Shown here piece by piece: positions 49,401-58,813 of a stretch of 64,000 nt of DNA. Where the stretch lies: the NCBI RefSeq assembly GCF_000725625.1, contig NZ_JOHS01000046.1, forward strand, positions 1 to 64,000. The letters run 5' to 3'. Source of the stretch: Streptomyces sp. NRRL F-6676. GTDB lineage: Bacteria; Actinomycetota; Actinomycetes; Streptomycetales; Streptomycetaceae. Under the pieces are notes generated by a model. It was not told the DNA's origin. It was given only the letters and a program-made list of their open reading frames with translations, and did not search any database. The position numbers and the translations under genes were made by a program. Position 1 is the first letter of the stretch. Each line of letters begins with the position of its first letter.

Positions 49401-50453
49401 CACGACCGCCGGACCCACCAGCGCTACCTGGAGATCTACGGCGAGGACCACCCCCGCACCCTCGGCGCCGCCAACAACCTCGCCGTCTCCCTGCGGCTGT
49501 CCGGCGAGTACTACCAGGCCCGCGCCCTGGACACCAGGACCCTGGAACTGCGCGAGGAGATCCTCCTGCACGACCACCCGCTGACCATCGAGTCCGCCGT
49601 GAACCTCGGACGCGACCTGCGGGACTGCGGCGACTACGCGGCCTCCGCCGCGCTGCTGCGGCGCGCCTACGACCGCTGCTTGCAGAACCCCCGGCTCACC
49701 CCGGGCTCACCGACCGTGCTGAACACCGCCAAGGGCCTGGCCGGGGCGCTGCGCCGGACGGGCAGGCCGGCCGAGGCGCAGGAACTCCTGGAACACGTCC
49801 TCAAGCACGGGCAGGACGGCGAGAAGGGCGCCTCCCCGGAGCGGCTGCTCGTGGAGATGAGCCTGGCGGGCGACCTGGCCGCGCAGGGCCGCAGGGACGA
49901 GGGGCTGCGGCTGATCCGCCGGGTCCTCGGCGACCTCCGGGACAGCCTCGGCGAGGACCACCCCCAGACGGTGGCGTGCTCGGCCAACTACGCGGTCATG
50001 CTGCTCGGCGACATCGGCACCGGCCCGGACCCCGCGACCGCCGGCGGCACCGGGACACCCGAGGAGGCGGCGCGGGCCCGGACACTGCTGCAACGGGCCC
50101 TCGAGGGGTTCACCGCGCTCAACGGCGAGCACCACCCCTACACCCTGGTCTGCCGGGTCGACCTCGCCGCGGCCGACGCCGCCCTCGGCGACCTGGAGGA
50201 GGCCCGCACGGGCTGCCAGGAGGCGTACGACCTGCTGCGCGAGGCCCTGGAGCCCACCCACCCCTCCACGCTCACCTGCGCCGCCGACCTGGGCCTGATC
50301 CTGGGCCTGCTCGGCCGGCCGCAGGAGGCGCGGAGCACCCTCCAGGCCGCACTCACCGCCCTGGCCAAGCGGCTGGGCGAGGACCATCCGCGGGTGCGGT
50401 CGCTGCGGGAGGAGCGGATCACCTGCCTGGAACTGGAGCCGTCGCCGATCTGA
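46416..50453 (+). CDS. fxsT: FxSxx-COOH system protein FxsT: ParA-like, TIR, NB-ARC and TPR domains
   Basis: 1,345 residues from ATG 46416. Domain order: a ParA/MinD-like ATPase with YKGGTGRTMALAN (near residues 13-25); a TIR domain (about 350-480, VSDVYVSFVPQDRSW); an NB-ARC/STAND NTPase with Walker A GLGGVGKT (near 542) and Walker B WLLILDNA (near 616); then TPR repeats (about 900-1340) with recurrent GEDHPxT spacing. This fits the FxSxx system TPR protein. The architecture resembles NLR-type sensors, in which the TPR region senses a ligand and the NTPase drives oligomerisation. It overlaps fxsC by four bases. Confidence 0.9.
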   Translation: MTGDEGRIITFYSYKGGTGRTMALANTAWILASAGHRVLAVDWDLDAPGLDRFFHPFLDEEKLRITPGVLELVSRFSESLVQVRHTAAAHGPGHDPVEAVAVPDAARYGEMLPLDSCVLPVSWHFPDGGWLDYLPAGTKNKGYLTAFSQFDWKPFMDGPLATRFLERLKREFGDRYDYVLIDSRTGLNDISDICTVNLPHTLVTCFTPSSQSIDGAVAVAERIEEMHRDRRIRILPVPMRVENAEADRLEAARGQFQYRFDRILRRHLAPGTEPDDYWGRVEIPYRPIYSYEETLAPFREAPGDPKSLLAAYERLAEVLSDGQVRRMARIEETLRRSTLERYTRHRPPRVSDVYVSFVPQDRSWALWAGAVLEEAGFKVHLAQEGTAEGGRHRQEIERVVESAPHTLVVLSEAYLRSSRFRTTWEAVYAAGGLAEDRRLVSMSVERLPLGSPFTDRLADLTRCDTGEAARDALLACFGRTFAPAPREHYTGGERRTPRYPGAEPPVWSVPLRTASFTGRTALLEQIRERLCDGDGRALLLKGLGGVGKTLLAREFAHRYKSDYDIAWHIQAEQRNLAVEQFAAMAGPLGVTERKNPTDTAKAVREALDRGEPYGSWLLILDNAVEAGNLPDFMVTGRSGHVLITSQRSEGWGRYADTLEVGVFEREESIAHLRGRLPDCGRADADQIAEVLGDLPIAVEQAAAGIEQSKVSARAYIRELQSPATGAARTRGSGDDKVGDVTRVSGATWEFALGQLRRKFPQAVQLLQICAYFGPEPISMDLLEGAEVSRALGDSRTVARAYQELSRFSLVTVDRKIWGVQVHRLVQRAMRDSMTEQERQAARDVVYRTLIAARPSKDDPEDPNTWESYRVIWSHLGTPWALSAPEGGIRELLVDRVRQLRRRGELAQAMELSVRCVTTWTESGPADDRWTLHMRFQIANILRAQGRYEESLALDEEVRERQLATLRDPDDQHVLMTTSSIAADLRGLGRLTEALDHDRRTHQRYLEIYGEDHPRTLGAANNLAVSLRLSGEYYQARALDTRTLELREEILLHDHPLTIESAVNLGRDLRDCGDYAASAALLRRAYDRCLQNPRLTPGSPTVLNTAKGLAGALRRTGRPAEAQELLEHVLKHGQDGEKGASPERLLVEMSLAGDLAAQGRRDEGLRLIRRVLGDLRDSLGEDHPQTVACSANYAVMLLGDIGTGPDPATAGGTGTPEEAARARTLLQRALEGFTALNGEHHPYTLVCRVDLAAADAALGDLEEARTGCQEAYDLLREALEPTHPSTLTCAADLGLILGLLGRPQEARSTLQAALTALAKRLGEDHPRVRSLREERITCLELEPSPI

Positions 50454-50535
50454 CCTGGGGCCTGTCGTCCGGATCGGCCCGCAGACGCTGAAACGGCACC
50501 GTCGGTCCCCCGCGACCTGATCCGAACGAGGGGCC

Positions 50536-51498
50536 CTAGCCCGCCCGGTCCCGCACCCAGGCGAAGACCTGGGGCATGGCCGGCAGCGCCGCGAAGTGCG
50601 CGACGGAGGGTTGCAGCACCGCCCGGGCGGACGGGAGATGCCGTTCGAGGTAGCGGAAGTGGGACAGCGGCGCGAAGACGTCGTGCTCGCCGTGCCAGAG
50701 CAGCACCGGCAGGGAGGGGTCGATCTCCGCCAGCTTGAACTCCCACGGTGTACGGAAGGCGACCAGGTCGTCCACCCAGCCCAGCGGTGCCCGCGGATCC
50801 ATCCGCGTGGGCTCCGCGCCGGGGGAGCGGGCGTGCCCCACCGCCGACAGATAGTTGACCAGCAGCATCCGCCGCACCCCGGCGTCGGAGACGACGACCC
50901 GGTCCACCGCGGGCAGCTCCTCGTCCAGGGAGCGCAGCAGCGAGGCCGGATCGCTCCGGATGGCCTCGGCGTTGCGCGCGAGCAGGGCGCCCAGCTCCGC
51001 CACGTCGGGCGCGCACCGGTCCAGGAGCCGATAGGTGGCGACGTTCGACGGCGACATGTCCTCGAACCAGTCCAGCTCCGCGCCGTCGGCGTCCGGCGGG
51101 GCGGTCGAGACCAGTGCGGCGACGCTCGCCACCCGCCCCCCGGGGTTGATCGCGGCCAGCGCGAGGGCGTGCGGCCCCCCGCCCGACCTGCCCACCACCG
51201 AGTAGTGCGCCAGCCGGAGCTCCCGCGCGATCGCATCGACGTCCGTGGCGGCGTCGGCGACCGTCCGTCCCGGGTCCCGGCCGGAGTCGCCGTAGCCGGG
51301 CCGGTCGTAGGCGATCAGCCGGACGCCGAGCTTGTGCAGGTCGAACGTGCGGGGCCGGGGGCCGAGCCGGCTGCCGGGGGTTCCGTGCAGCAGGAAGACG
51401 GGGTGCGCGTCCTCGTCGCCCCATGTCTGGTAGACGAGGGTCCGGGTCCGCCCCGGGCCGTCCGGCTCACGGACCGGCACCTCGACACTTCCGACCAC
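50536..51498 (-). CDS. Alpha/beta hydrolase
   Basis: 320 residues from GTG 51498, chosen for GGGAGGA upstream; the frame is open further to 51786 through repeat DNA. It has the oxyanion segment HGTPGSR (near 38), nucleophile elbow GRSGGG (Ser near 101), acidic residue in HGEHDVF (near 269) and catalytic His in SVAHFAAL (near 298). The class covers esterases, epoxide hydrolases and similar enzymes; substrate not assignable. It is convergent with fxsT. Confidence 0.85.
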   Translation of the reverse strand: MVGSVEVPVREPDGPGRTRTLVYQTWGDEDAHPVFLLHGTPGSRLGPRPRTFDLHKLGVRLIAYDRPGYGDSGRDPGRTVADAATDVDAIARELRLAHYSVVGRSGGGPHALALAAINPGGRVASVAALVSTAPPDADGAELDWFEDMSPSNVATYRLLDRCAPDVAELGALLARNAEAIRSDPASLLRSLDEELPAVDRVVVSDAGVRRMLLVNYLSAVGHARSPGAEPTRMDPRAPLGWVDDLVAFRTPWEFKLAEIDPSLPVLLWHGEHDVFAPLSHFRYLERHLPSARAVLQPSVAHFAALPAMPQVFAWVRDRAG

Positions 51499-51913
51499 CC
51501 GATGTCCTCCCGTCGCCAGCGGCGGTGTACTGGAGCGGGACCCTCCCAGGATTCTGCACGGGCGACCCCCGCGTAAGGGGCGGTTCAGCCGTTCTGACAC
51601 GGCGAACCGCGCCCACGCTAGTGCACGCCACGGTGCCCCTGTGGGCGGATCGCCCAGTGCGGAGGGGGGTGCGCATGTGTTCGGCGGGTGCGGCCGAGCG
51701 GGTGGTTGTGCGCGCCCACACGGCGGAGCCGCACATCGGCACCGCGCCGTTCCCCGAAGGGCGCGGGGAACCGCGCGGCAAGCCACGTCACACGCCGCAC
51801 CCGCCGGCGCACCTCACCCACCCGGGTTCCCGGGCGCCCGTCTCACTCCTTTGCACGGTGCAATCCCGGGTACCCGTACCGCCGTGACACCCCCAAACCC
51901 CGCGGGAGCGAAC
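51499..51913. other. 415-base intergenic region with palindromic repeat
   Basis: Divergent spacer between the hydrolase and the FAD/Fe-S gene. It contains repeat copy 2 at 51722-51778 but no convincing gene. Promoters for both genes presumably lie here; none was fixed with confidence. Confidence 0.45.
51722..51778. repeat. Intergenic palindrome (copy 2)
   Basis: The 17-mer GGCGGAGCCGCACATCG (51722-51738) is the exact reverse complement of 25554-25570. It is followed by an inverted repeat CGCGCCGTTCCCC (51743-51755) / GGGGAACCGCGCG (51765-51777) around GAAGGGCGC. It shares its core with the elements near 25.5 and 60.8 kb. Confidence 0.75.
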
Positions 51914-54900
51914 ATGGCCGATGTCCCGGTGCCCCAGCTCGAGGCCGCCCTCCGCGCCGAAGCGGACGCCGAGGTCCGCTTCGACGCCGGCAGCCGCGGC
52001 GCATACGCCACCGACGGTTCGAACTACCGTCAGGTCCCCCTCGGCGTCGTCGTCCCCCGCACCGTCGAGGCCGGCGCCCGCGTCATCGAGATCTGCGCCC
52101 GCTTCGGCGCCCCCGTCCTCTCCCGCGGCGGCGGCACCAGCCTGGCCGGCCAGTCCACCAACACCGCCGTCGTCGTCGACTGGACGAAGTACTGCCACGC
52201 CCTCGTCTCCGTCGACCCCGAGGCCCGCACCTGCGTCGTCGAACCCGGCATCGTCCTGGACGAACTCAACCGCCAACTCGCGGGTCACGAGCTCCAGTTC
52301 GGGCCGAAGCCGTCCACGCACAGCCACTGCGCGCTGGGCGGCATGATCGGCAACAACTCCTGCGGCGCCTCCGCGCAGGCGTACGGCAAGACCGTCGACA
52401 ACGTGCGCCGGCTCGAAGTCCTCACCTACGACGGCGTCCGGATGTGGGTCGGCCCCACCTCCACGGAGGAGCGCGCCGCGATCGCCGCCGCCGGGGGCCG
52501 CCGTGCCGAGATCTACGACGGCCTGGACCGCCTCGTCACCGAGTACCTCGCCGACATCCGCACCGGCTACCCGCGGATCCCACGCCGCGTCTCCGGCTAC
52601 AACCTCGACTCGCTGCTCCCCGAGAACGGCTTCGACGTGGCCCGCGCCCTCGTCGGCAGCGAGGGCACCCTCGTGACCGTGCTGCGCGCCGAACTCGACC
52701 TGGTGCCGGTGCCCAAGTACCAGTCGCTGCTCGTCCTCGGCTACGACGACATCTGCCACGCCGCCGACGACGTCACCCACCTCCTCGAACACTGCTCACC
52801 CACCCAGCTGGAGGCGCTCGACGACCGCATGGCTCAGCTGATGCGCGAGGAGCACGCCCACGAGGAGTCCCTGGACGCCCTGCCCGAGGGCGACAGCTGG
52901 CTGCTGGTGCAGTTCGCCGGCGACAGCCAGGACGACGTGGACGAACAGGCGCACGCCCTGCTGCGGGCCATCGGCCGCGACGACAAGGACCCCCGGGTCG
53001 CCTTCTCCGACGACCCGGAGCGCGAGCAGCGGATGCTCAAGGCCCGCGAGGCCGGCCTCGGCGTCACCGCCCGCCCGCCGGACGACCGGGAGACCTGGGA
53101 GGGCTGGGAGGACTCGGCCGTCCCGCCCGAACGGCTCGGCGACTATCTGCGCGACCTGAAGAAGCTGTTCGAGGAGTTCGACTACGACCACCCGTCCGTG
53201 TACGGGCACTTCGGGCAGGGCTGTGTGCACACCCGGATCCCGTTCGGGCTGAAGACCGCCGAGGGCGTCGCCGTCTTCCGGCGGTTCCTGGAGCGCGCCG
53301 CCGACCTCGTCGCCTCCTACGGCGGCTCGCTGTCCGGCGAGCACGGCGACGGCCAGTCCCGCGGCGAACTGCTCACCCGGATGTTCGGCGAGCGGCTGGT
53401 GGGCGCCTTCGGCGAACTCAAGGCGCTGTTCGACCCGGACGACCGGATGAACCCCGGCAAGGTCGTCCACCCCAACCCCGTCGACGGCCAGCTGCGCCTC
53501 GGCGCCTCCTGGACGCCGATGGTCCCCGAGACCCACTTCGGCTATCCGCAGGACGAGCACTCCTTCACCCGAGCGGTGATGCGCTGCGTCGGCATCGGCA
53601 ACTGTCGCAGCCACGAGGGCGGCGTGATGTGCCCCTCCTACCGGGCCACCAAGGAGGAGGAGCACTCCACCCGCGGCCGCTCCCGGCTGCTGTTCGAGAT
53701 GCTCGACGGGCACGCCGACTCCGCCGTCAAGGACGGCTGGCGCTCCACCGAGGTCAAGGACGCCCTCGACCTGTGCCTCGCCTGCAAGGGCTGCAAGTCG
53801 GACTGTCCCACCGGGGTCGACATGGCCACCTACAAGGCCGAGTTCCTCGCCCACCACTACGACGGCCGCCTCCGCCCGCCCGCGCACTACTCCATGGGCT
53901 GGCTGCCGCTGTGGGCCCGGCTCTCCCGGATCGCGCCCTCGCTGGTCAACACCGCGCTCCAGGCGCCCGTACTGGCCCGGGCGGGCAAATGGGTGGCCGG
54001 GGTGGCCAGGGAGCGGCAGGCGCCGGTCTTCGCCGAGCAGTCGTTCGTCCAGTGGTGGCGGGAGCAGGGGTCCGCCGACGGCGGCGTCGCCGGCGCGCCG
54101 GATCCGGCCGATCCCCGGACAGTGGTGCTGTGGCCCGACACCTTCAGCACCTACTTCCACCCGGCGATCGCGATCTCCGCCGTACGGGTCCTGCGGGACG
54201 CCGGTTTCCGAGTCGCCGTCCCGGACAAACCCGTCTGCTGCGGACTGACCTGGATCTCCACCGGCCAGCTCACCGTCGCCAAGAAGGTGCTGCGCCGCAC
54301 CCTGGACACCCTGAAGCCGTATCTGGAGGCCGGCACCCCGGTCATCGGACTGGAGCCGTCCTGCACGGCCGTCTTCCGGTCCGACGCGCCCGAGCTGATG
54401 CCCGCCGACCAGGACGTCCAGCGGCTCGCCGGGCAGGTGCGCACCTTCGCCGAGCAGCTCGTCCACCACGCCCCCGAGGGCTGGGAGCCGCCGCGGCTGT
54501 CCCGGCGGGCGACCGTGCAGACGCACTGCCACCATCACGCGATCATGAAGTTCGACGCCGACCGCGAGCTGATGCGCCGCGCCCATCTGGACGCCGACGT
54601 CCTCGACGAGGGCTGCTGCGGACTGGCCGGCAACTTCGGTTTCGAACGCGGTCACCACGAGGTCTCCATGGCCGTCGCCGAACAGGGCGTGCTGCCCGCG
54701 GTCCGCGAGGCCGCCCCCGACAGCGTGCTGCTCGCCGACGGCTTCAGCTGCCGCACCCAGATCGAACAGGGCGACACCGGGCGGCGTGCGCTGCACCTGG
54801 CGGAGGCGCTCGCGCTCGGCCTGGACGAGGCCCATCTGCCCGGCGAGCACCCCGAACGCCTGGCCGCCCGCCCGGCCGGACCCTCCCGCACGGCCCGCTG

Positions 54901-55000
54901 GGCGGCCACCGCGGCCGCCGCGGGCGCCGCCGCCGTCACCGCGACGGCCGCGGCGGCGGCGGGCCGCGGCACCGTACGCCGGCTCACGCGCCGGGGCTGA
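51914..55000 (+). CDS. FAD-binding and Fe-S cluster-binding oxidoreductase (D-lactate/glycolate dehydrogenase-like)
   Basis: 1,028 residues from ATG 51914 with GGGAG upstream. The N-terminus is a PCMH-type FAD domain (VVVPRTVEAGARVIEIC, SRGGGTSLAG, GNNSCGASAQAYG) followed by the FAD-linked oxidase C-terminal domain (LSGEHGDGQ near 478). Then come cysteine clusters for [4Fe-4S] centres (CVGIGNC near 558, CLACKGCKSDCP near 620) and two CCG-type segments (CCGLTWI near 776, CCGLAGN near 903). This is a D-2-hydroxyacid dehydrogenase fused to a GlpC-like Fe-S unit, feeding electrons from D-lactate or glycolate to the respiratory chain. An Ala-rich C-terminal hydrophobic stretch may anchor it. Confidence 0.88.
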   Translation: MADVPVPQLEAALRAEADAEVRFDAGSRGAYATDGSNYRQVPLGVVVPRTVEAGARVIEICARFGAPVLSRGGGTSLAGQSTNTAVVVDWTKYCHALVSVDPEARTCVVEPGIVLDELNRQLAGHELQFGPKPSTHSHCALGGMIGNNSCGASAQAYGKTVDNVRRLEVLTYDGVRMWVGPTSTEERAAIAAAGGRRAEIYDGLDRLVTEYLADIRTGYPRIPRRVSGYNLDSLLPENGFDVARALVGSEGTLVTVLRAELDLVPVPKYQSLLVLGYDDICHAADDVTHLLEHCSPTQLEALDDRMAQLMREEHAHEESLDALPEGDSWLLVQFAGDSQDDVDEQAHALLRAIGRDDKDPRVAFSDDPEREQRMLKAREAGLGVTARPPDDRETWEGWEDSAVPPERLGDYLRDLKKLFEEFDYDHPSVYGHFGQGCVHTRIPFGLKTAEGVAVFRRFLERAADLVASYGGSLSGEHGDGQSRGELLTRMFGERLVGAFGELKALFDPDDRMNPGKVVHPNPVDGQLRLGASWTPMVPETHFGYPQDEHSFTRAVMRCVGIGNCRSHEGGVMCPSYRATKEEEHSTRGRSRLLFEMLDGHADSAVKDGWRSTEVKDALDLCLACKGCKSDCPTGVDMATYKAEFLAHHYDGRLRPPAHYSMGWLPLWARLSRIAPSLVNTALQAPVLARAGKWVAGVARERQAPVFAEQSFVQWWREQGSADGGVAGAPDPADPRTVVLWPDTFSTYFHPAIAISAVRVLRDAGFRVAVPDKPVCCGLTWISTGQLTVAKKVLRRTLDTLKPYLEAGTPVIGLEPSCTAVFRSDAPELMPADQDVQRLAGQVRTFAEQLVHHAPEGWEPPRLSRRATVQTHCHHHAIMKFDADRELMRRAHLDADVLDEGCCGLAGNFGFERGHHEVSMAVAEQGVLPAVREAAPDSVLLADGFSCRTQIEQGDTGRRALHLAEALALGLDEAHLPGEHPERLAARPAGPSRTARWAATAAAAGAAAVTATAAAAAGRGTVRRLTRRG

Positions 55001-55140
55001 CGCACGCCGCCGCGCGGGCGGCGCACGCCCGTGCGCGCGTGACAGCCCCCGGCAGCGGGGTAGCCGGGAGCCGAGCGGCACCTCCCGGAGCCCCGTCCCC
55101 CCCCCACACACACAGCAACCCCCACGGAAAGGTCCCGAAC

Positions 55141-56967
55141 ATGGCGTCGAAGAAGGTCTCCGACTACGTCCTCGAGCGGCTGCGCGAGTGGGAGGTCGAA
55201 CACGTCTTCGCCTACCCGGGCGACGGCATCAACGGCCTCCTCGCCGCCTGGGGCCGCGCCGACAACCACCCCCAGTTCGTACAGGCCCGGCACGAGGAGA
55301 TGGCCGCCTTCGAGGCGGTCGGCTACGCCAAGTTCTCCGGCAGGGTCGGCGTCTGCGCCGCCACCTCCGGGCCCGGCGCGATCCACCTGCTCAACGGCCT
55401 GTACGACGCCAAGCTCGACCACGTGCCCGTCGTCGCGATCGTCGGCCAGACCAACCGCAGCGCGATGGGCGGCTCCTACCAGCAGGAGGTCGACCTGGTC
55501 AGCCTCTACAAGGACGTCGCCTCCGACTTCTGCGAGATGGTCACCGTCCCCGAGCAGCTGCCCAACGTGCTCGACCGCGCGATGCGCACCGCCATGGCCC
55601 GCCGCTCCGTCACCGCCGTCATCATCCCCGCCGACGTGCAGGAGCTGGACTACTCGCCGCCGGAGCACGCCTTCAAGATGGTGCCCTCCAGCCTGGGCAT
55701 GGCCCACTACGCGCCGGTGCCCGCCGAGGCCGACATCGAGCGCGCCGCCGAGGTGCTCAACGCGGGCAGCAAGGTCGCCGTCCTGGTCGGCCAGGGCGCC
55801 CGCGGGGCCCGCCAGGAGGTCATGGAGGTCGCCGAGCGGCTCGGCGCCGGCGTCGCCAAGGCGCTGCTCGGCAAGGACGTCCTCGACGACGACCTGCCCT
55901 ACGTCACCGGGTCCATCGGACTGCTCGGCACCCGGCCGTCGTACGAGCTGATGAGGGAGTGCGACACCCTCCTCGTCATCGGCTCCAGCTTCCCCTACAC
56001 CCAGTTCATGCCCGAGTTCGGGCAGGCGCGGGCCGTGCAGATCGACATCGACCCGCACATGGTCGGCCTGCGCTACCCCTTCGAGGTCAACCTCGTCGGC
56101 GACGCCCGCGAGACCCTGCGCCGGCTGCTGCCGCGTCTGGAGGCCGCCGAGGACAACGCCTGGCGCAAGAAGGTCGAGAAGGACACCGCCCGCTGGTGGG
56201 AGGTGATGCAGCGGCGCGCCGCCGTGGACGCCGAACCGATCAACCCCGAGTACGTCGCCCACGCCCTGAACGAGCTGCTGCCCGAGGACGTCATCCTGGC
56301 CGCCGACTCCGGCTCCGCCGCCAACTGGTACGCCCGCCACCTGCGGCTGCGCGGCCAGATGCGCGGCTCGCTCTCCGGCACCCTGGCCACCATGGGCCCC
56401 GGCGTCCCGTACGTCATCGGCGCCAAGTTCGCCCACGGCGGCCGGCCCGCGATCGCCCTGGTCGGGGACGGGGCCATGCAGATGAACGGCATGGCCGAGC
56501 TGATCACCGTCGCCAAGTACTGGGAGCAGTGGGAGGACCCGCGGCTGATCGTCGCCGTCCTCAACAACCAGGACCTCAACCAGGTCACCTGGGAGATGCG
56601 GGCCATGTCCGGCGCCCCGCAGTTCCTGCCCTCGCAGTCCATCCCGGACGTCGCCTACGCCGACTTCGCCCGCTCGGTGGGGCTGAACGGCACGCGGGTG
56701 GAGAAGCCCGGCGACGTCCAGGCCGCCTGGCAGGCCGCGCTCGCCTCCGACCGGCCGTTCGTGCTCGACTTCGTCACCGACCCGGCCGTCCCGCCGATCC
56801 CGCCGCACGCCTCCCTCGACCAGATCGAGGCCGCCGCCACGTCCATCCTCAAGGGCGACAGCGACCGCGCGGGCATGGTCCGGCAGGGCTTCAAGGCCAA
56901 GGTGCAGGAGATGCTGCCCGGCGGCCGCGGCCGCGCGGACCGGCCCGGCGCGGAGGACGGCAAGTGA
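55141..56967 (+). CDS. Thiamine-pyrophosphate enzyme, pyruvate oxidase/dehydrogenase-like
   Basis: 608 residues from ATG 55141 with GGAAAGG upstream. The N-terminal TPP domain has the activating Glu in ARHEEMAAFEA (near 51) and FAYPGDGINGLL. The central domain binds nucleotide or FAD. The C-terminal domain carries the TPP motif GDGAMQMNGMAEL...LNNQDLN (near 443-480). The overall shape is that of PoxB-type pyruvate oxidases rather than acetolactate synthases. It follows the lactate-dehydrogenase-like gene on the same strand, so lactate to pyruvate to acetate/CO2 is a plausible local route. Confidence 0.85.
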   Translation: MASKKVSDYVLERLREWEVEHVFAYPGDGINGLLAAWGRADNHPQFVQARHEEMAAFEAVGYAKFSGRVGVCAATSGPGAIHLLNGLYDAKLDHVPVVAIVGQTNRSAMGGSYQQEVDLVSLYKDVASDFCEMVTVPEQLPNVLDRAMRTAMARRSVTAVIIPADVQELDYSPPEHAFKMVPSSLGMAHYAPVPAEADIERAAEVLNAGSKVAVLVGQGARGARQEVMEVAERLGAGVAKALLGKDVLDDDLPYVTGSIGLLGTRPSYELMRECDTLLVIGSSFPYTQFMPEFGQARAVQIDIDPHMVGLRYPFEVNLVGDARETLRRLLPRLEAAEDNAWRKKVEKDTARWWEVMQRRAAVDAEPINPEYVAHALNELLPEDVILAADSGSAANWYARHLRLRGQMRGSLSGTLATMGPGVPYVIGAKFAHGGRPAIALVGDGAMQMNGMAELITVAKYWEQWEDPRLIVAVLNNQDLNQVTWEMRAMSGAPQFLPSQSIPDVAYADFARSVGLNGTRVEKPGDVQAAWQAALASDRPFVLDFVTDPAVPPIPPHASLDQIEAAATSILKGDSDRAGMVRQGFKAKVQEMLPGGRGRADRPGAEDGK

Positions 56968-57022
56968 CCCACCCGCACCACCACCGGACCCGCCGGACCC
57001 GCCGGACGGGAGGCCGGAGAGC

Positions 57023-58813
57023 ATGAGCACCACGGGCACCCGTCCGTCCGGTCCGGACAGCGCGGACACCCCCGGCAACCCGTTCCCGCCGCACGCCCTG
57101 CACGACTACGCGCTGCTGGCCGACGGCGAACGGGGCGCGCTGATCGGACCGGACGGCGCCATCGGCTGGCTGTGCGCCCCCAGCTGGCACGACGACGCCC
57201 TCTTCGCCAACCTCATCGGCGGCCGGGGCGTCTACGCCGTCACCCCGCGCGACACGTACGTCTTCGGCGGGTACTACGAGGAGGGCACCCTCATCTGGCG
57301 CAGCCGCTGGGTGACCGTCGACGGCATCATCGAGTGCCGCGAGGCGCTGGCCTTCCCCGGCGACCCCGACCGGCTGATCCTGCTCCGCCAACTCCGGGCC
57401 GTCGACAACCCGGCCCGGGTCACCCTCGCCCTCGACCCGCACGCCGATTACGGCCGCGCCCCCCTCGACCCGCCCCGGCAGCCCGCGCCCGGGGTGTGGG
57501 AGCTGCGCACCGGCGGCCTCCACCTGCGCTGGCAGGGGCCCGCGTCCGCCGTGCCCGGCGCGCAGGGGCTCACCGCCGACGTGGAACTGGCCGAGGGCGA
57601 GCGGCTCGACCTCGTCCTGGAGTGCTCCGGCTCCCCGCTGCCGCGCGCACTCCCGCGCGCCGAGGAGCTGTGGCGGACCACCGAGGACGCCTGGCGGCGG
57701 GTGATGCCCAAGCTGGAACACACCCTCGCGCCCCGCGACGCCCGCCGCGCCTACGCCGTCCTGCGCGGACTGACCACCCGCGACGGCGGCATGGTCGCCG
57801 CGGCCACCACCAGCCTGCCCGAGCGGGCCGAGGAGGGCCGCAACTACGACTACCGGTACGTGTGGATCCGCGACCAGAGCTTCGCCGGGCAGGCCGCGGC
57901 CGCCGCCGGGGCGCCCGAACTCCTCGACGACGCCGTCCGGTTCGTCACCGAGCGGCTGCACGACGACGGGCCGGGACTCGCCCCCGCCTACACCGTGCAC
58001 GGCGCCCCCGTGCCCGACCAGCGGGACCTCGAACTGCCGGGCTACCCCGGCGGGTTCGACCGGATCGGCAACCAGGTGCGCAAGCAATTCCAGCTCGACG
58101 GCTTCGGCGAGGCCCTGCTGCTGTTCGCCGCCGCCGCCCGGCTGCGACGCCTGGACGACACCGGCTGGAAGGCCGTCGCCCTCGCCGTCCGCGCCGTCGC
58201 CGAACGCTGGCGGGAACCCGACGCGGGCATCTGGGAACTGGAGGACCGGAAGTGGACCCACTCCCGGCTGAGCTGCGTCGCCGGACTGCGCGCCGTCGCC
58301 GACGCGGCCCCGCGCCACCCGCTGGCCGACACCTGCACCCGGCTCGCCGACACGATCCTGACGGCCACCGCCGCGGACAGCGTCCACCCCGAAGGGTATT
58401 GGCAGCGCGCCCCCGACGACCCCAAGGTCGACGCCGCGCTGCTGCTGCCCGCCGTACGGGGCGGGCTGCCGGCCGAGGACCCGCGCACCCGCGCCACCCT
58501 GGAGGCCTGCCGCCGCGATCTGACCCAGGACCACTTCGTCTACCGCTTCCGGCACGACGGCAGACCCCTGGAGCAGGCCGAGGGCGCCTTCCTGCTGTGC
58601 GGCTTCGTCATGGCCCTGGCCGAGCACCGGCAGGGCCGCCGGGCCTCGGCGTACCGCTGGTTCGAACGCAACCGGGGCGCGTGCGGGGCCTCCGGCCTGT
58701 ACGCCGAGGAGTTCGACATCGCCCAGCGCCAGCTCCGCGGCAACCTGCCCCAGGCGTTCGTCCACGCCCTGCTGCTCGAATCGGCGGCCCGCCTGACCGG
58801 GCCGCCGGGGTGA
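57023..58813 (+). CDS. Glycoside hydrolase family 15 (glucoamylase/trehalase-like) protein
   Basis: 596 residues from ATG 57023 with GGGAGGCCGGAGAGC upstream. The N-terminal beta domain begins with HDYALLADGERGALIGPDGAIGWLCAP, typical of actinobacterial GH15. The (alpha/alpha)6 barrel carries NYDYRYVWIRDQSF (near 275) and a later ELEDRKWTHSRL Glu region. The family hydrolyses alpha-glucans or trehalose. There is no signal peptide, so it is likely cytosolic. A glgE start lies 4.5 kb away, hinting at a shared alpha-glucan theme. Confidence 0.88.
   Translation: MSTTGTRPSGPDSADTPGNPFPPHALHDYALLADGERGALIGPDGAIGWLCAPSWHDDALFANLIGGRGVYAVTPRDTYVFGGYYEEGTLIWRSRWVTVDGIIECREALAFPGDPDRLILLRQLRAVDNPARVTLALDPHADYGRAPLDPPRQPAPGVWELRTGGLHLRWQGPASAVPGAQGLTADVELAEGERLDLVLECSGSPLPRALPRAEELWRTTEDAWRRVMPKLEHTLAPRDARRAYAVLRGLTTRDGGMVAAATTSLPERAEEGRNYDYRYVWIRDQSFAGQAAAAAGAPELLDDAVRFVTERLHDDGPGLAPAYTVHGAPVPDQRDLELPGYPGGFDRIGNQVRKQFQLDGFGEALLLFAAAARLRRLDDTGWKAVALAVRAVAERWREPDAGIWELEDRKWTHSRLSCVAGLRAVADAAPRHPLADTCTRLADTILTATAADSVHPEGYWQRAPDDPKVDAALLLPAVRGGLPAEDPRTRATLEACRRDLTQDHFVYRFRHDGRPLEQAEGAFLLCGFVMALAEHRQGRRASAYRWFERNRGACGASGLYAEEFDIAQRQLRGNLPQAFVHALLLESAARLTGPPG

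Noticed and set aside
46268..50491. A 1,407-codon plus-strand frame overlapping fxsT
   Set aside because: Arg/Pro/His-rich alternative frame of fxsT, without motifs.
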